Source: Ornithodoros turicata | Lineage: Eukaryota; Arthropoda; Arachnida; Ixodida; Argasidae | Assembly: GCF_037126465.1 (NCBI RefSeq) | Contig: NC_088201.1 | Span: 9,202,450 to 9,266,449, forward strand | Direction of reading: 5' to 3' | DNA length: 64,000 nt | Shown: positions 8,550 through 21,005 of the stretch, one piece after another | How the letters are laid out: every line of letters starts with the position of its first letter | Numbering within the stretch: position 1 is the stretch's first letter | Notes under the pieces: model-generated | Told to the model about the DNA's origin: nothing | The model's input: only the letters and a program-made list of their open reading frames with translations | The model's database searches: none | Made by a program: the position numbers and the translations under genes

Positions 8550-11400
8550 GGTATGAACGCCAAAACGCCGTTGTTGTCTTTGCTGTCTTCGTGTGTGGAA
8601 CCGCCAAGTTTACCCTCGTCACGTCGTACTTTTCTCGATGTGAGTGCAACGCCATTTCGTTCTTCTTTTCGCACTGTCACAGACCATAGGAAATGCTGGA
8701 CTGTGACCTCCCGCTTCGTATCGAGAAAAAGAAACAGACAAAACAATGGTACAATACCTGCTTGACCACCTCTGTGTAAAAGTGACCGAGCCTGTGAACA
8801 AACAAAATATTCCACGTGAGAGGAAAAAAAAAAGTATGGGCTACACGTGCTCAAGTCATGTGTCCTTGTGCTGGTACCGTGGTTCTTCGGGAACTCCTAC
8901 CGAAAAGGGCGGATTGTCTCAGTGTTCTGGCCGTCCTCCAGCGTGTGTCTCAGAGGCTGAAGCAAGCACCCAGATACCAGGAGCTCGACACCAGTACAAA
9001 TCCCCCTTCCCGGTGTTTCGATATCATTGCTCCTTCGACGGTGCCCTCGTATGGTGAGCGTATGTCATGTTGACATCCCCACATCGTATGTGTAAACGCA
9101 CTTCCATATAACCTCCAGGTCGACGCGTAACCCAATGAACACATTTCTTTAATATCAAGCACAGCATGCATTTATCGCGCTCTTTTCTTTTTTTTTTTTT
9201 TTCCGTACCAAGCCCCCCTTCAATTGGGTGGCCAATCCGTCTGGTTCCACCTCTCCCACGTGGAGCTCGTGTTCCTCTGGTACTGCCTTTCGAAAGTATT
9301 GTTCAGCCTTTGCTAAAGGACATTGTAGTGTATCCCATGTACATACGCATATACCCACACACGCATGCACAGTTCCACGTTGGTAGGGGTCGACCCACGG
9401 GGCTACGGATTATGGATCCACCCAGTTGAAGGTCGATCTCGCCATTGAGTATTTTAAATATTGAACCTCAGATCAAACCAGTGTATCAAATCTACCTTTA
9501 TGATATTTCGATCTGTCCTTATTGACAACATTTGATTCGTTATAAAATAAATGTAACACGTAAGAAGCATTAATAAAGGTCGTATAAACCCTCTGTGCCT
9601 TGGTCGTTTCACGGTCCCCTGCTTCCATGCAGCGTTAGAGATGTCGTTATTTGGAAACATCACGTCGTACGCTTAAGGACAGGTAAGTTCTTAGGTTCCT
9701 GCATTCAAGCAAGACAGGTCACGCTGTCGCAGGGGCAAGATTTCCTCGAGTCTCAAACATCAGAGATTCGACTGCATGCTACCCACGTCAAGCACGCAGA
9801 TCTTCACGTTCATGTCCGATATTCTGTTCGCATGGTGGGAGGTGCAATACGCACTTTCAGCGAGTGTGAGAGAAGGACCATGGTTACCGGCATCATTTAA
9901 AACGAATTTTTCAACTAATTTTTCAGAGGCTTTTTGCTGAGGTTAGCTCTAAAGAAGCGACGTTAAGGACAATAAAAACAAGTACTGTCCTATATCATGA
10001 GACAGCCAGAATTTTACACATCACTGTACATTTAACGTGAGTTCAAATACAAACCCGTGCGCCATCCAGCAACACGAGAGTAGGCGGACATTCCTACTCC
10101 CAGTTCAAATTCAGTACAATATATACGCTGCGGGACATCCGCATTGCTACCGCGAGCCCCAATATCGTCAACAGCACGTCTTTAACCATACTTTAACTCC
10201 TTTGTCTGGTAACACTGTTGACAGGACGGACTGCCCAACTACGTTTTTGCATTGCTCTACTTGTGCAATGAATTCTATATGTGCTTCACCCTGGTATCTG
10301 GAGGACCTGGGTATCTGTGAGAAGGCTAAATATTCGAAGACCACGCGCATATGTCCACATTAAATACAGTCTATAGGTCACTTCTTTCTTATTAGTCTGG
10401 AAGTAAATGTTCTATCGAAAGCACATAAAACCGATATGGTGCCAGAATAAGGGGAAGGACCATATTTCGCCGTCTCGGTAAGGTTACCGCGCTGGTGACT
10501 ACAGAAGGGAAACCTGCACAACATAGGAGCCGAGACTCGACTAATGAAAATTTCACGACGTCCTTGTTTGATACGTGCAGCACCCTACCTTTTTTTTCTA
10601 CTTCTTCTTTGTCGAGTGGCTCATTCCAGTCATGCGAAACAGCTGACGGTTTAATAACCCACACATCCTGCCCTATAGTTTAGCAATCATGAATGCTTCG
10701 TAAGTAATGCATCCTTTACGGACGTTTTTTACGAAAGCTTTATTGCAACAGCACTTCTGACACTGATTATGTACGTTTCTCTACTAGAGGCGAAGTAACC
10801 AAATCTTATTACGCAAAACTTTCTTTCTGTCATCTGCCCTTGTCATGAATGATACATGTCTACCTCACCAGATGCCGGAAATAGCAAGTACGGGTAAGAC
10901 AGACAGCAGGATGAAACCGAACAAGAACAAGATTCAATAACTCCATCCTTGCAGCAAAGCAGACCGTGCCATCTACGATTGGGTACGAGTGTTTAAGGGG
11001 GACATCTGTTGTGATGACCATATTGTGCCGAAAGGAGCAGACTTGTGTTCCGGTTTCGTTCGGAAACAGATTGGAAGATTCGATCATTGCAGTACACTTC
11101 GGACATGCTTGGCTACAAAAGCAGGACACACTTCAACTGCACAATTTGTAAGAAGTAGCAAAAGCGAGCTGCATGCTGTTTAGTTTAGGTGAAAAAGGAG
11201 AATGAGGAGTTGTTAGTTCCGCTGGGATCAAGGACTGGGAAAATACACAGGGACAGAAAAAAGAAATTATAATAAAGGCAGATTGAGGAGAAAACCTCAA
11301 GAAAACCACCACAAAGAAATTCTTTTTAAAAATGTGCAACAAATGGAGGGAAAAGACCTCAAAACACGAAAGCAGGAAATTTACAGCAGCAAGTCTGACG
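8550..11400. other. Downstream of sNPFR2, non-coding
   Basis: The first part is presumably 3' UTR of the second receptor. The nearest clear AATAAA is at 9546-9551, about 1 kb downstream. A poly(T) tract is at 9187-9202. No further gene, SINE or inverted-repeat element was recognised. Confidence 0.4.
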
Positions 11401-11459
11401 ACATCTCTGTCATGCCTTTACTAACCAAGCTCCAAGTGGTACATTTTTTGCATTAGCGT

Positions 11460-11760
11460 GCCTTCCGTGTTGGTAACGGATACAATCCAGCAATTCATTG
11501 ATAACTAACGCGAATTCTCTTCCGGGGGGGGGGGGGGGGCGTTTACTTGGTGCCTTGTTTGCGTGATAGCTTTTTGATAACTTTGTGATAATTTTCTGAT
11601 TACAGCATCACGGCCCTGGCTGCCACTAGGCGTCGGGTGTGCAGTTGGTATATTTAAGATGTGTCCCTGCCATTAAAGTTGTTTGTCAGTCAGTGCTTCG
11701 TCTGTGTTGTCTCTTTGTGTCCCCTGCACCGGGGTTTTATCGCTTTTACATTTTTTAATC
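11460..11760 (+). mobile_element. Possible solo-LTR-like segment
   Basis: A TATA-like TATATTTAAG, a CATTAAA 30 bases later and a pyrimidine-rich GTCTGTGTTGTCTCTTTGTG block follow one another, an order resembling the 3' half of a Ty3-type LTR. A run of 16 G (11524-11539) lies upstream. I find no matching second LTR and no target duplication, so this is tentative. Confidence 0.22.
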
Positions 11761-11779
11761 GGTCTACTCGGCTAACTAA

Positions 11780-12254
11780 ATGCGCTAATTGTATTATTAG
11801 TTAATTAATAATCGTATTATATACGGGCTAATTATATAATCTAACACATATGCACAACCATATTTCGCACCTTGCATTCATTTTACGACCTCGTCTTCAA
11901 ACTTCGGACTACAACCATGGCGTCATCGAAGCGTTTACGCTGTTTATTTTGTGACCATATTGTCAAGCGTCCCAAGCCGATGATTGGAGTTGTTTGTGGC
12001 GCACAAGCAACTACGACTATGGCGTCTCTAATCTGTACAATACAGGCAGTGTTGTACATAGCGGCGCTACTACCGTATTCGCTACTTTTTTCGGTAGCGG
12101 AGAAGGATCCCACTACATTTTCAACTGGTAACGGAAAAAATATTTCCGCTACAAATATAGGTAGCGGAGGACTCTTTCTCCGCTACCGCTACCTTTCATA
12201 ATATGGAAGACGTGGAACACAGAGAAAAAAAAAGCGAGATAACGGCGAAGCATA
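11780..12254. other. Non-coding, with a GGTAGCGGA inverted motif cluster
   Basis: Between 12060 and 12200 variants of CCGCTAC and GTAGCGG recur in both orientations, suggesting an eroded inverted-repeat element. No gene is seen. Confidence 0.35.
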
Positions 12255-12256
12255 TA

Positions 12257-12797
12257 CAGTCAAACCTCGATTTATGAACCTTCGATTTATGAATTCCCTC
12301 GTTTTATGAACAGGAGCACGAGGAACCAAACTTTTTACATGCATTTTTCCCTCGTTTTATGAACCTCGATATTCGAATAATGAATGGAATTTCTGGGAAC
12401 CAACTAGGACTTGCCCTGCGTTTTTTGCCCTCAATTTATGAACGGATCGCTCCGAGGTCAACAAAAATCTTCAAATGAATTATTCCGTGGTCTTATGAAT
12501 GATGCCGGAACGGACGAACTTTTTTCCTGGAATTGCGCCCTCGGTTTTTAACCCCTCGAAATCTGAACAACAAACGGGTTTTCCGGGGACGCATTAAGGA
12601 CGACCAAGTGTAAAGCAGATGGCATGGTCGAAAGCAAAATTACAATATATATTGCATTATAAACACAATCCCAACTCGCAAATACTGTTTCGTCAGCTCG
12701 ATCGTACTGACTTAACGGAATTTTCGATTTATGAATCCCTCGATTTATGAACGATTTTTCAGGGAACCGAGGGTGTTCATAAATCGAGAGTTGACTG
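12257..12797. mobile_element. Pogo/Tigger-like MITE, TA duplication
   Basis: The ends are inverted repeats, CAGTCAAACCTCGATTTATG on the left and its counterpart ending GAGAGTTGACTG on the right, flanked by TA on both sides (12255-12256, 12798-12799). CAGT ends, a TA duplication and the ACCTCGNTTTA motif are those of Tigger-type mariner relatives. The sub-terminal motif CTCGATTTATGAAC recurs many times in direct and inverted form. No transposase frame survives, so the element is non-autonomous. Confidence 0.85.
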
Positions 12798-12799
12798 TA

Positions 12800-15700
12800 T
12801 ATAAATATAAATATAATATATATATAAATATATATTTTTTTGTATTCCTTTTAGTTACGTGTTATTCAGGCAGGCTGACGTGACGACCTTCCTCAATTTC
12901 ACTAACTCTCATATGTTAAGAGAGACAGGAAGTGAAACGGGAATACGATGATATATCAGAAACGCAACGGGGAGATATCGTCATAGTCATTGCAGTCGTG
13001 ACTCACGTCCCCATTTTTTACTTTGTCACATCACCATCACCACTGCACTCCAAAGGTACCGCCGAGTTTGCTTTAAGATGCTTGTGCTGCGGGTGAAGCA
13101 CTTTTGGCAAGATAGAATTACCTTAGCTTACAGAGGCTGCAGATCGCGATCTAGTTATTGTCTCTCATCAAATACGTTACACTGTATAGGTATGTGAGTC
13201 ACAGAAAAGAAATAATAATAGTATTCGGGAGTCAGTATATATGCGAGTATGCTTATGAATGCACTTTGCACATCGAGCTTGGTGGCGGTACGCAGGCGAT
13301 TAACCTTACAGCAATTGGTTTACAGTGTTTCACATGTTTAGGGGAAAGTTTTGTCTTTTTTCTGTAAATGATTCATTGCGCACGTAATCTCACCCGAGTA
13401 GACTCTTCCTGAGGAACTCATATACTCCCAGAAAAAGCGCATTCAACAGTGGCTGAAACAATGGAAGCAGGAGTAGGCAACAACAGTAACTCCTAATTCC
13501 TGTGAGACCTAAGCTTTGGCGCAGTATGTGCCAACTGCACTCAGAAGGCTGTCTATTGTTCTTGGAGGCGTCGTCGCAGGCAAAAGCATGAGAAAACATT
13601 ACGCCATTCGTTTGATCTTTTTACCACATGGTAGCTACTTATTGATGACTCGATGACTGGTCGCTTATGATGGCAGTTGCGCCACTTGACCACAGGGAAA
13701 CATGATAAATCCGTCGACAGTAAGCAGACGGAAAAGTTTGAGGTTGGTATTCGCGTATTTCTCCAACAAAATACTGTTATTGCCGAAAAACACTCTTGTG
13801 TTTGAAAGTCTTGCGGGACAATTATTAAATGAGCACATGCGCTATGCGCATTAAATGTGTTAATCAAATGTCCTAAAATATGACTTCACCGTTGTGATGC
13901 TGTGTCACTGCCCTGTGTTTTCCACATGCACTACTCGTGGCTGACAGTTTCGGCTGGACCAAGAAAAGACAAAATTTAAACCCCCGGGCAGTAATTTTTT
14001 GATGTCCAACTGACCCATAGGGTGTGGTAAGTTGATGAAAATATGTAGCCTGTCATTTTTGACTCGTACGAAATAAATATCTGGTTTAGCACCACAGTAA
14101 TTTGTGCATCATTTCTCAAAGGTTTGGGGATTCAGTTAAAGAATTATGGTACAATTTAGGCGGTTATTCTGACTGCTATTAACAAAATAGCTCAACTGTC
14201 TTCAACATAGACCACCTTACCCTATGGCGCGGTGTTGAAGCCGCGGTAGCGTTTTAGGGCGCCGTAATTTGAAGAAGGTCACACACAGGGCGTGAACTAA
14301 GAAGCTGCGCATTTCCTGCAGAGCGGCTGAGATCACGTTTCATAAAGCAGTGAAACATAGCCCGCTCTCCGAGTAGTTACTAGAGAGGCGATCGACACAA
14401 ATGGAAAAAGCGCCTCTTTCCGTCGCTCCTGTTGTCATCATGCCATTTCGTCTAGGCAGATCACATTCTATTCCTGCTGTGTGTGAGAACACAACCACCT
14501 CCGTGCTCCTTTGCAAGGGCGTACAATGAACGGAGCTCATAGCGCAAGCCGTGTGTTCTGTACGAACTACGGTGGTAAGCACTGCAGCGGTAAGAACGAC
14601 GAAGCAAAAGCTACCTAGTAGCAAAGTGGGTGTCTTGTCGGATAAAAATGGAATCGGAATCGGAAATAGGAAGAAGAAAAAAAACGAAACTTTAATACGT
14701 AAGACAAACGTCTGACATTGCCAAAGGTGTGGCGTCGAATGCCTCCGACTGAGATCTCCCCGGCCGTCTCGCCCGTCTCGGGTGTCGTGCCCTCCTCGCT
14801 CTCGTGCGCGCGTACTTTGACCGCTGCGCTAACACGCTAACAGTCTACATGCAACGGGACGCGGGAAGAGTGGATGCGATGGTGTCGGTGGCGTAGTTAA
14901 GCACAATGCCACACCTGAGGTGTACGGCAAATAAGATAAGATAATGCAAAGCTGCCCAATATTCAGATCCTTCATCTGGCGGCACAAGGCATCGCGAACT
15001 ATCGTACAACCAAAAAAAAACGAGAATGGAAACACTTCCACCGCGTTCCTGGAACAGAGTCCTCGCATGTGTGGGGAAAGCAGGATGAACAGGTAATGGC
15101 GTTTGTGAAGTGTACACGGCAAAAACTTCGAAGAGTGCATGGAGGAAAGTAGCCTTTCGCTGTTGGACTTTGTCCCCTTTTCTGTTTGTTATCAATTAAG
15201 GACCGTACGTGTGTTCAATTTGTGTTTTGCGCGCTATGGACAACGTTCATGCTGACCTACGGAGCGTAACTCCTGTCTTTGCAGATTGATATTTGAACTC
15301 TGTGACAATAAACCTTATAAACCAGAACTTGACTATCGCAAATATAATATGAAGCCACGATGGGACGAAACTCCGCTGTCCGCGCGTCACGAACCAGCCA
15401 CGGCAGGTGTGCGCAGAAAGCCCGAAAAGGAACCTCGGACATTTCTGAAGTTATTTTTTTTTCTTTTTTTTTTTTTTCACTACGCTATTCGAGCATGTCA
15501 TGAACAACACGTGTGAGGAATACGAACCACGTCACGAGTGTGCGAATATGGAAAATACGCTACCGAAGTTGCGCGTTTTTGACTTACCACCCCTCACTAA
15601 ATGCGCGTCAGGAAGTATATGTCCGAGATTTTACAACGATCTCGCTCAAGAGCGTTTAAAAACGAACAGAACGATGTCACACATGCTAACCTTCTGGTAT

Positions 15701-17191
15701 TTGCAGAAAAGTAGTTCCGCGCCGAAAAAGTGCAATTTTTTGCAAATGAGGCGACTTTGATATTTTTTTTGTCTGGACACCTGCAAAACCTAGAACCTCA
15801 AAGATTCAGCAAACAGTCCAGCTGCACATAGGCAATAAGCGTGGGAAAAAAATCACAGCATGGCCTTAATGGTTACGAAGACACGAGGCCCGAAAATTGC
15901 GAGGAAACGCAGTGGTCGAAATAGTCAGTCTTGCAGATTATATTTTTGAGAAACTACTATAAAATATTTTCAGCTATTCCCTCCGCCAATGTACTTCCTA
16001 AGCACTAGGCTTCAATATATATTCGAAAGAAAAAAAAATCTGAGAGGTCGACCGGACCAACCCTGAGTGACTCTGCTTGAAATCACCCTACAGTAGAGAG
16101 AACTAACATATTTCTTTTAACTGCGGTAAAGAGCGCTGAAGTAACTGAAAATACTTACGAATCTGTTTGGTACGACGTCACTTTTCTTGTAATCACGTGC
16201 AGGCTCATGAAGCAACGTTTAGTTTCAACACCACACTACACACACCACACATTCAGTTGTCCCACGACGTAAAGCCACGAATTATTATCACACACCGCAC
16301 ATTGTCACATCACACCCTACACGCAGTGCAAACAACATGGTCGATAGCCGAGGCCCAGGGCGGAGGCAGCAGGTCAACGCAGTTCCGGTAGGTCAGGGGC
16401 CCATGTTCACTTCCACTTGACGTACGACACATCCAGCACCCACACCACCAAGCCCAGAACTGTAACCCATAAAACGCAGTATTTTCCCCAGCAACTTGAC
16501 GACATATGAGTCAGCAAAATTTTATCGTTATCTGCGTCGCAGCTCGTATCAGGAAGCCTGCATGCACGTGTGTTAGCAGGTTCTTGATTGGTGGGCCTTC
16601 GCCACGTGGCTTGTCGTAGGCTTTATCTGAGGTGAGGTGATAGCGCATGGCATTAAACCAGACGTCCACAAACGCGCATGCAGCAGATAATCTCGCTGCT
16701 GAAAAGTCTTCCCTCGAATTAGTCACACTTGGGAACACGGCTCGGAAACACTCGGAACACGATGTGACAAAGCTATTTTCTACATACAGACACAGTATAG
16801 GGAAACATGACAACGTCGGAATCGCAGAGGGAGACGTCGCAGCTACGATAAGGACGGTGTCATGAAGACCACGGAAAACATGACCGGTCGCGGAAAAGCT
16901 GGGGAAAATTTCGGGAGAGAAGGTAACATTTAATAATTCGGGGCTTTATGTCGCCGGACAACTATGACCACATGAGCGACGCCACAGTGGTCCGTCTGTG
17001 GAAGACGTGTCTGTGCGGCTTGTACCCTGCCACCAAGTTGCAGGCGTCTTTGGCCGAACCCAGAACCTTGGGACGAGAAGGTGGACACGCTACCAACCAA
17101 GGTAACGTTGGCATGTAGCTGGGAACCGAATATGATATTAGATAACTCAATATTATACTGGACTGGGCTTCTTGGTGAGGCCTTTTAATAG
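12800..17191. other. Long gene-free stretch
   Basis: It begins with an AT microsatellite (12800-12840). A poly(T) tract is at 15453-15477. At 16030-16107 an A-run followed by ATCTGAGAGGT and GACCG and then CTGCTTGAAATCAC also occurs at 28484-28540, so these are two copies of an unnamed dispersed repeat. No convincing exon was found. Confidence 0.4.
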
Positions 17192-17314
17192 CAATAAAAG
17201 CAGTCACTGCGTACTGATGAAGACATGGGGCAAGACGGACGACCACCACACACAACACTGGGGTCGTCTGCCTTGTCCTATGTCTTAATGAGTTTGCACT
17301 GACTGCTTTTATCG
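17192..17314. repeat. Imperfect fold-back (snapback) repeat
   Basis: Two arms of about 50 bases, one starting CAATAAAAGCAGTCA and the other ending TGACTGCTTTTATCG, meet around a short centre rich in CA. Several mismatches show it is old. It resembles the other fold-backs in the window in size and in its AATAAAA-type arm ends. Confidence 0.65.
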
Positions 17315-18806
17315 CTTTTCGAACGATATTAGGTAGTAAGGGAGTTTTACTCGATCGGAAATGCCCTACGAAAACAAGATATGGTAAACAGTGTTCTCTA
17401 ACAGTGTTAGTGTGGACGCTTTTCCTGATCTGTACTTGTTAAAGGCTGGCAGTCGCAATGGTTCCGGGGGCCAATCGCAAGCAAACATTGGCCTTAACAA
17501 ACACTTTAATTTTCACTAATTTGAAGCTAATCAGTCAAAATGGCTGCAGCTAACGAGGTATTTGTTTGTTGGCTCATTGGAATGCTCCAGTCAATAATAT
17601 TGCTGAAGGGGTCGCACCTTCAGAAAACAAACAGCCATGTAAAATATATGTATGCTTAGTAAGGCGAAATACTCTGCGTGTAGCTAGAACATTTTCATGA
17701 AAATTGGGAAAGTGTAATTTCACAAAGAGACAGAAACTTATTCGTGCAAATCACAGACTGTGCAAGACAAATGCCCGTGCCAGCACAGTTTGTTTTCTAC
17801 CTACATTTTATTATTCATTCTATTACTCGTGTAAATTCGTGCTACAATCGTACATTTGTTTTGCCAACTGCGTAAAGAAAGAAATTTAGTGGTCGCCCCA
17901 TATATTTGTCGCGCAAATGTCATTGGACACGGTGTACCTGTCATTGAACCGGTGTACGAACCTCTGTACACGGTGAATCACGCAGTCTACTGTAACCTTA
18001 AGTAAATTTACGATGTCTCACTGTCGAACCCGGCCTCATTCCAGTTTAGGAAGAGCTGTAAAGCTCCCACTGTAGTCGTTTGTTGGGAAGCCGAACACAG
18101 TCTGTGTATATAGTCGTCGTGGGTGTTCTTTACCTTCATTTTCATTCCACGTGCCTACATACAAAAGAGTTTTCTTTTTATGCCGAATACGATTCTGACG
18201 TGAGAGAGAATGAAACCGTAAACTATCTCGTTACAGGGACTCTTACTTTGGATCTTACTATACATATATGGGTGGTGACACTCCGTCCCAGCTTATGCAA
18301 AATAAATGTGAAACACAATTATTTGCATCGGTGTGAACCTGAATTTCAGAATTTTTACAGCAAAATGGGGGCATACAGCAACATGGCATAGAAAATCGTC
18401 ACCAGCTCATCGAGCTCTGACGTCACTACAGGCGTCGCCGCCGGTAAAGCCGCGCGAGAAAAGTCACGTGCTTGCGAGAACCAGTTGTTGTTGTATATAG
18501 AAGGCGTAAAGAGATGTCAGCCAATAACAAGACTTGCTACTCTTAACCAGTAGGAGTGGTCATCCTCCGACGTCAGAGCGTGACGCGTACGTGTGTTCGA
18601 GGGTGTCTGTGTCGCCAAGTACGACACGTAAAAGAATAATATTTGTTTTCTGAGCTTTTTGAAGAGTAGCAAGCCAAATATTGGCTGACCTCTCTCAACA
18701 CTTAAAAAGAAGAATGTAATGAGCGCACACATAACCAAAGTATTACAACTGTTTTACTTTACCTCGACCCACGAGGCGACCCCACCTGGCAACGCCTTAT
18801 TTTCGA
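17315..18806. other. Non-coding stretch
   Basis: No recognisable exon or complete transposon. Scattered short ORFs have no domain content. Confidence 0.4.
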
Positions 18807-19053
18807 CAGTGGCGTAACCAAAAATTTCGAATTTCAGTGATTCGATCCCCCCCCCCCCCTGAAATCTTACCTTAGGTGGCGTGTTTTGGGAGAGGAATAA
18901 CGAAGGTGAAATGCTGTCCCCCATGTAAAGTGTCCGTAGAAGTCTTACCTTTACCACCAAAGTTGTGCATCGAGAGTGACCTCCCTCAACCTCAATCGTA
19001 CCGCTCGAGGTTGAGATCTTGGGCCCCCAAGCCGGGGATGCCACGATCCACTG
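18807..19053. mobile_element. Short CAGTGG-ended element with poly-C tract
   Basis: It starts CAGTGGCGTAACC and ends near CCACTGTC, imperfect inverted ends. Inside are a poly-C run at 18846-18859 followed by TGAAAT and a block GGTGAAATGCTGTCC plus TGTAAAGTGTCCGTAGA. The same block recurs at 26860-26905, showing a shared family. No target duplication was found. Confidence 0.5.
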
Positions 19054-19280
19054 TCTAAAATCCTAGATGTTTAAAATCCCAGATTTCTAAATTAAAGCTC
19101 TAATGTGAAGAATGGTGGAATGATAGGGTTGAATAATGCATATATTACTGACAAACCTCGGAGTTTTGCGTGATTTTGATGTCAGTAGAAATCATCGTCA
19201 CGAATAAAAGCCAGGTGTTTTGGCGACCGTTAGGCTTAGCACTGGCGGTCACATCAGAGCTGCAAATATTATTAGATTTT

Positions 19281-19302
19281 GGTTAGGTTAGGTTAGTTTA
19301 GG
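19281..19302. repeat. Short interstitial TTAGG run
   Basis: Three exact GGTTA units and one variant. TTAGG is the ancestral arthropod telomere repeat; a run this short is probably chance or old repair and marks no telomere. Confidence 0.4.
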
Positions 19303-19534
19303 TGTTTTTTGAGAGTTTACCACGCCGTTGAGGGGCTACCCATAGTTGCGCACGCACGCAATGCTGCTCTTGCGCCGTATGGGATTTTGAGCATATCTAA
19401 ACGGTGGATTCTTAACGGCGGCATTTCGGGATACCCCCCAAGCCTCAGCGTATTACCATCCGAGCGCTGTCATGATCGAAAATGAATAGGCACGGGCGTT
19501 GAAGTATTCTATACCTCTGCGCTCGGTTAATGAT

Positions 19535-19795
19535 CTCGAAGCAACTGTGGTGTACAGACGTGAACGGATGGGGAGAACTTCTCCCCATCCGTTCCCGTCT
19601 CCTGTTTTCTTCTCCGGGAGAAGAAAACAGGAGAGCGTGGGAGTTGGGGGCAATCCTTAGGGTGAACGACATCTGTCGGGGGGAGTGGGAAGGAAAACAT
19701 CCGGACGGCACGGCCGGTGGGTGAGATTCGATCCCGCAACCTTGCAGTAACCGCCAACGTGTGTGATGTGTACACACTCGGTCGCGCCGCTGATA
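19535..19795 (-). mobile_element. SINE copy on minus strand with internal hairpins
   Basis: Read on the minus strand, a tRNA-like head with a B box (GGATCGAATCTC) near 19715-19735 leads to a body ending CCACAGTTGCTTC, the same 3' end as the 56.3-kb SINE. Two near-perfect hairpins lie inside at 19563-19593 (15-bp arms) and 19598-19634 (18-bp arms). They are not in the other copies and look like local inversion duplications. Confidence 0.6.
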
Positions 19796-20227
19796 TATTG
19801 ATCTTCCGCTTTCTTGCATCGGATGACGTGCACGTCCACGGTACGACCCTGGGATGTCATAATTAGTGGGACGAAGTTTACCTGTAATCGTGGCATTTCG
19901 AACGGCTTTTCGAGTGTTGGACGAGAACGTTGTAATTTTATTCTTATTACGTTTTTTTGTGTGAAAAATAAGTTTTGTCAAACGTAAGTGTGATCTGAAG
20001 AAATTATGTTTACCGGCGTTTCAAACACCGCGTTGTCGTCTAGTGGTGAAATATAGGGAGATTGCAATGCTGTTCTTAGGTTTAACATGGTTATAGTAAA
20101 GTGACGACTATCTAGGACGTTTGTCAGACGTCCTTGGGCTATTGAGAAGTGTAACACGAATAACATTGCAATATCGCAATGGCAGGAGATGAAATTGAAT
20201 GCGCGTAAAAGCTTGCATTGCTATCTA

Positions 20228-20897
20228 CAGTCGGACCTCGTTTTATGAACCCTCGATATACGAACTATGAACGGATTATTAGGGAACGGACCTAAAGTAG
20301 CCAAGCCATTCTGACCTCGATATACGAACGGGCGTTATGAACGTACAGAGGACAGGCCAATGGACCGGAGGATAATGAAAGTTCCTCAGTACATGCTACC
20401 CAAGGTCAAACATACAATGTTCCAACGTCGCTACGTTCCACAAACATGATTCACCATTTCCTGAAAGAATAATTCGGACGTTTACAGCCGAACGGTTGTG
20501 AGTTTGGACCAGGTCTCCGAGATGGAAACCTCTTGCCGGTCCAAGAGAAGGCGGTGACAAGACAGACAGAGAGAAGAAGAGAAGACAGCCGGTGACAAGC
20601 GTGATATTTGCCGTTGGAAACAGTCTCATCCGCGCGCGATACGGTACTTTGAGGACCGGGTGGATGAGTCAAGTGTCAGACTTCTGTCATCTCTTCTAAA
20701 CAGGATAGACCTTGCCGAAAGTATGGTGCAAAACACAATTACGCAGTATTTTCAAAAATAAAACTTATTCAAATCAATTTCCCGTGTTTTTGTGAGGTAT
20801 TTGTGCACTGCACACCTCGGACCTCGATTTACGAATACCTCGATTTACGAACGATTTTCTGAGAAACGAAGGGTGTTCGTAAAGCGAGGTTTGACTG
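20228..20897. mobile_element. Second pogo/Tigger-like MITE, TA duplication
   Basis: The left end is CAGTCGGACCTCGTTTTATG and the right end reads, on the other strand, CAGTCAAACCTCGCTTTACG. TA flanks both (20226-20227, 20898-20899). The terminal motif is shared with the copy at 12257, but the interior is unrelated. The 89-aa minus-strand ORF overlapping its right end shows no transposase motif. Confidence 0.85.
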
Positions 20898-20965
20898 TAC
20901 TCCTCAGACGGAAACCCTGCATGGTATGTGTCTAACCATGCAAAAGCAGCCCACGGGAATGTCAA

Positions 20966-21005
20966 TAGAATTATAATTCTATATGCATATAGAATTATAA
21001 TTCTA
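20966..21005. repeat. Perfect 40-bp AT-rich palindrome
   Basis: The sequence equals its own reverse complement over 40 bases. It is built from TAGAATTATAATTCTATA, itself largely palindromic, around a central TGCA. A cruciform-capable site; no function can be inferred. Confidence 0.9.

Noticed and set aside
19281..19302. Telomere end or internal telomere tract
   Set aside because: Only three exact GGTTA units with ordinary sequence on both sides.
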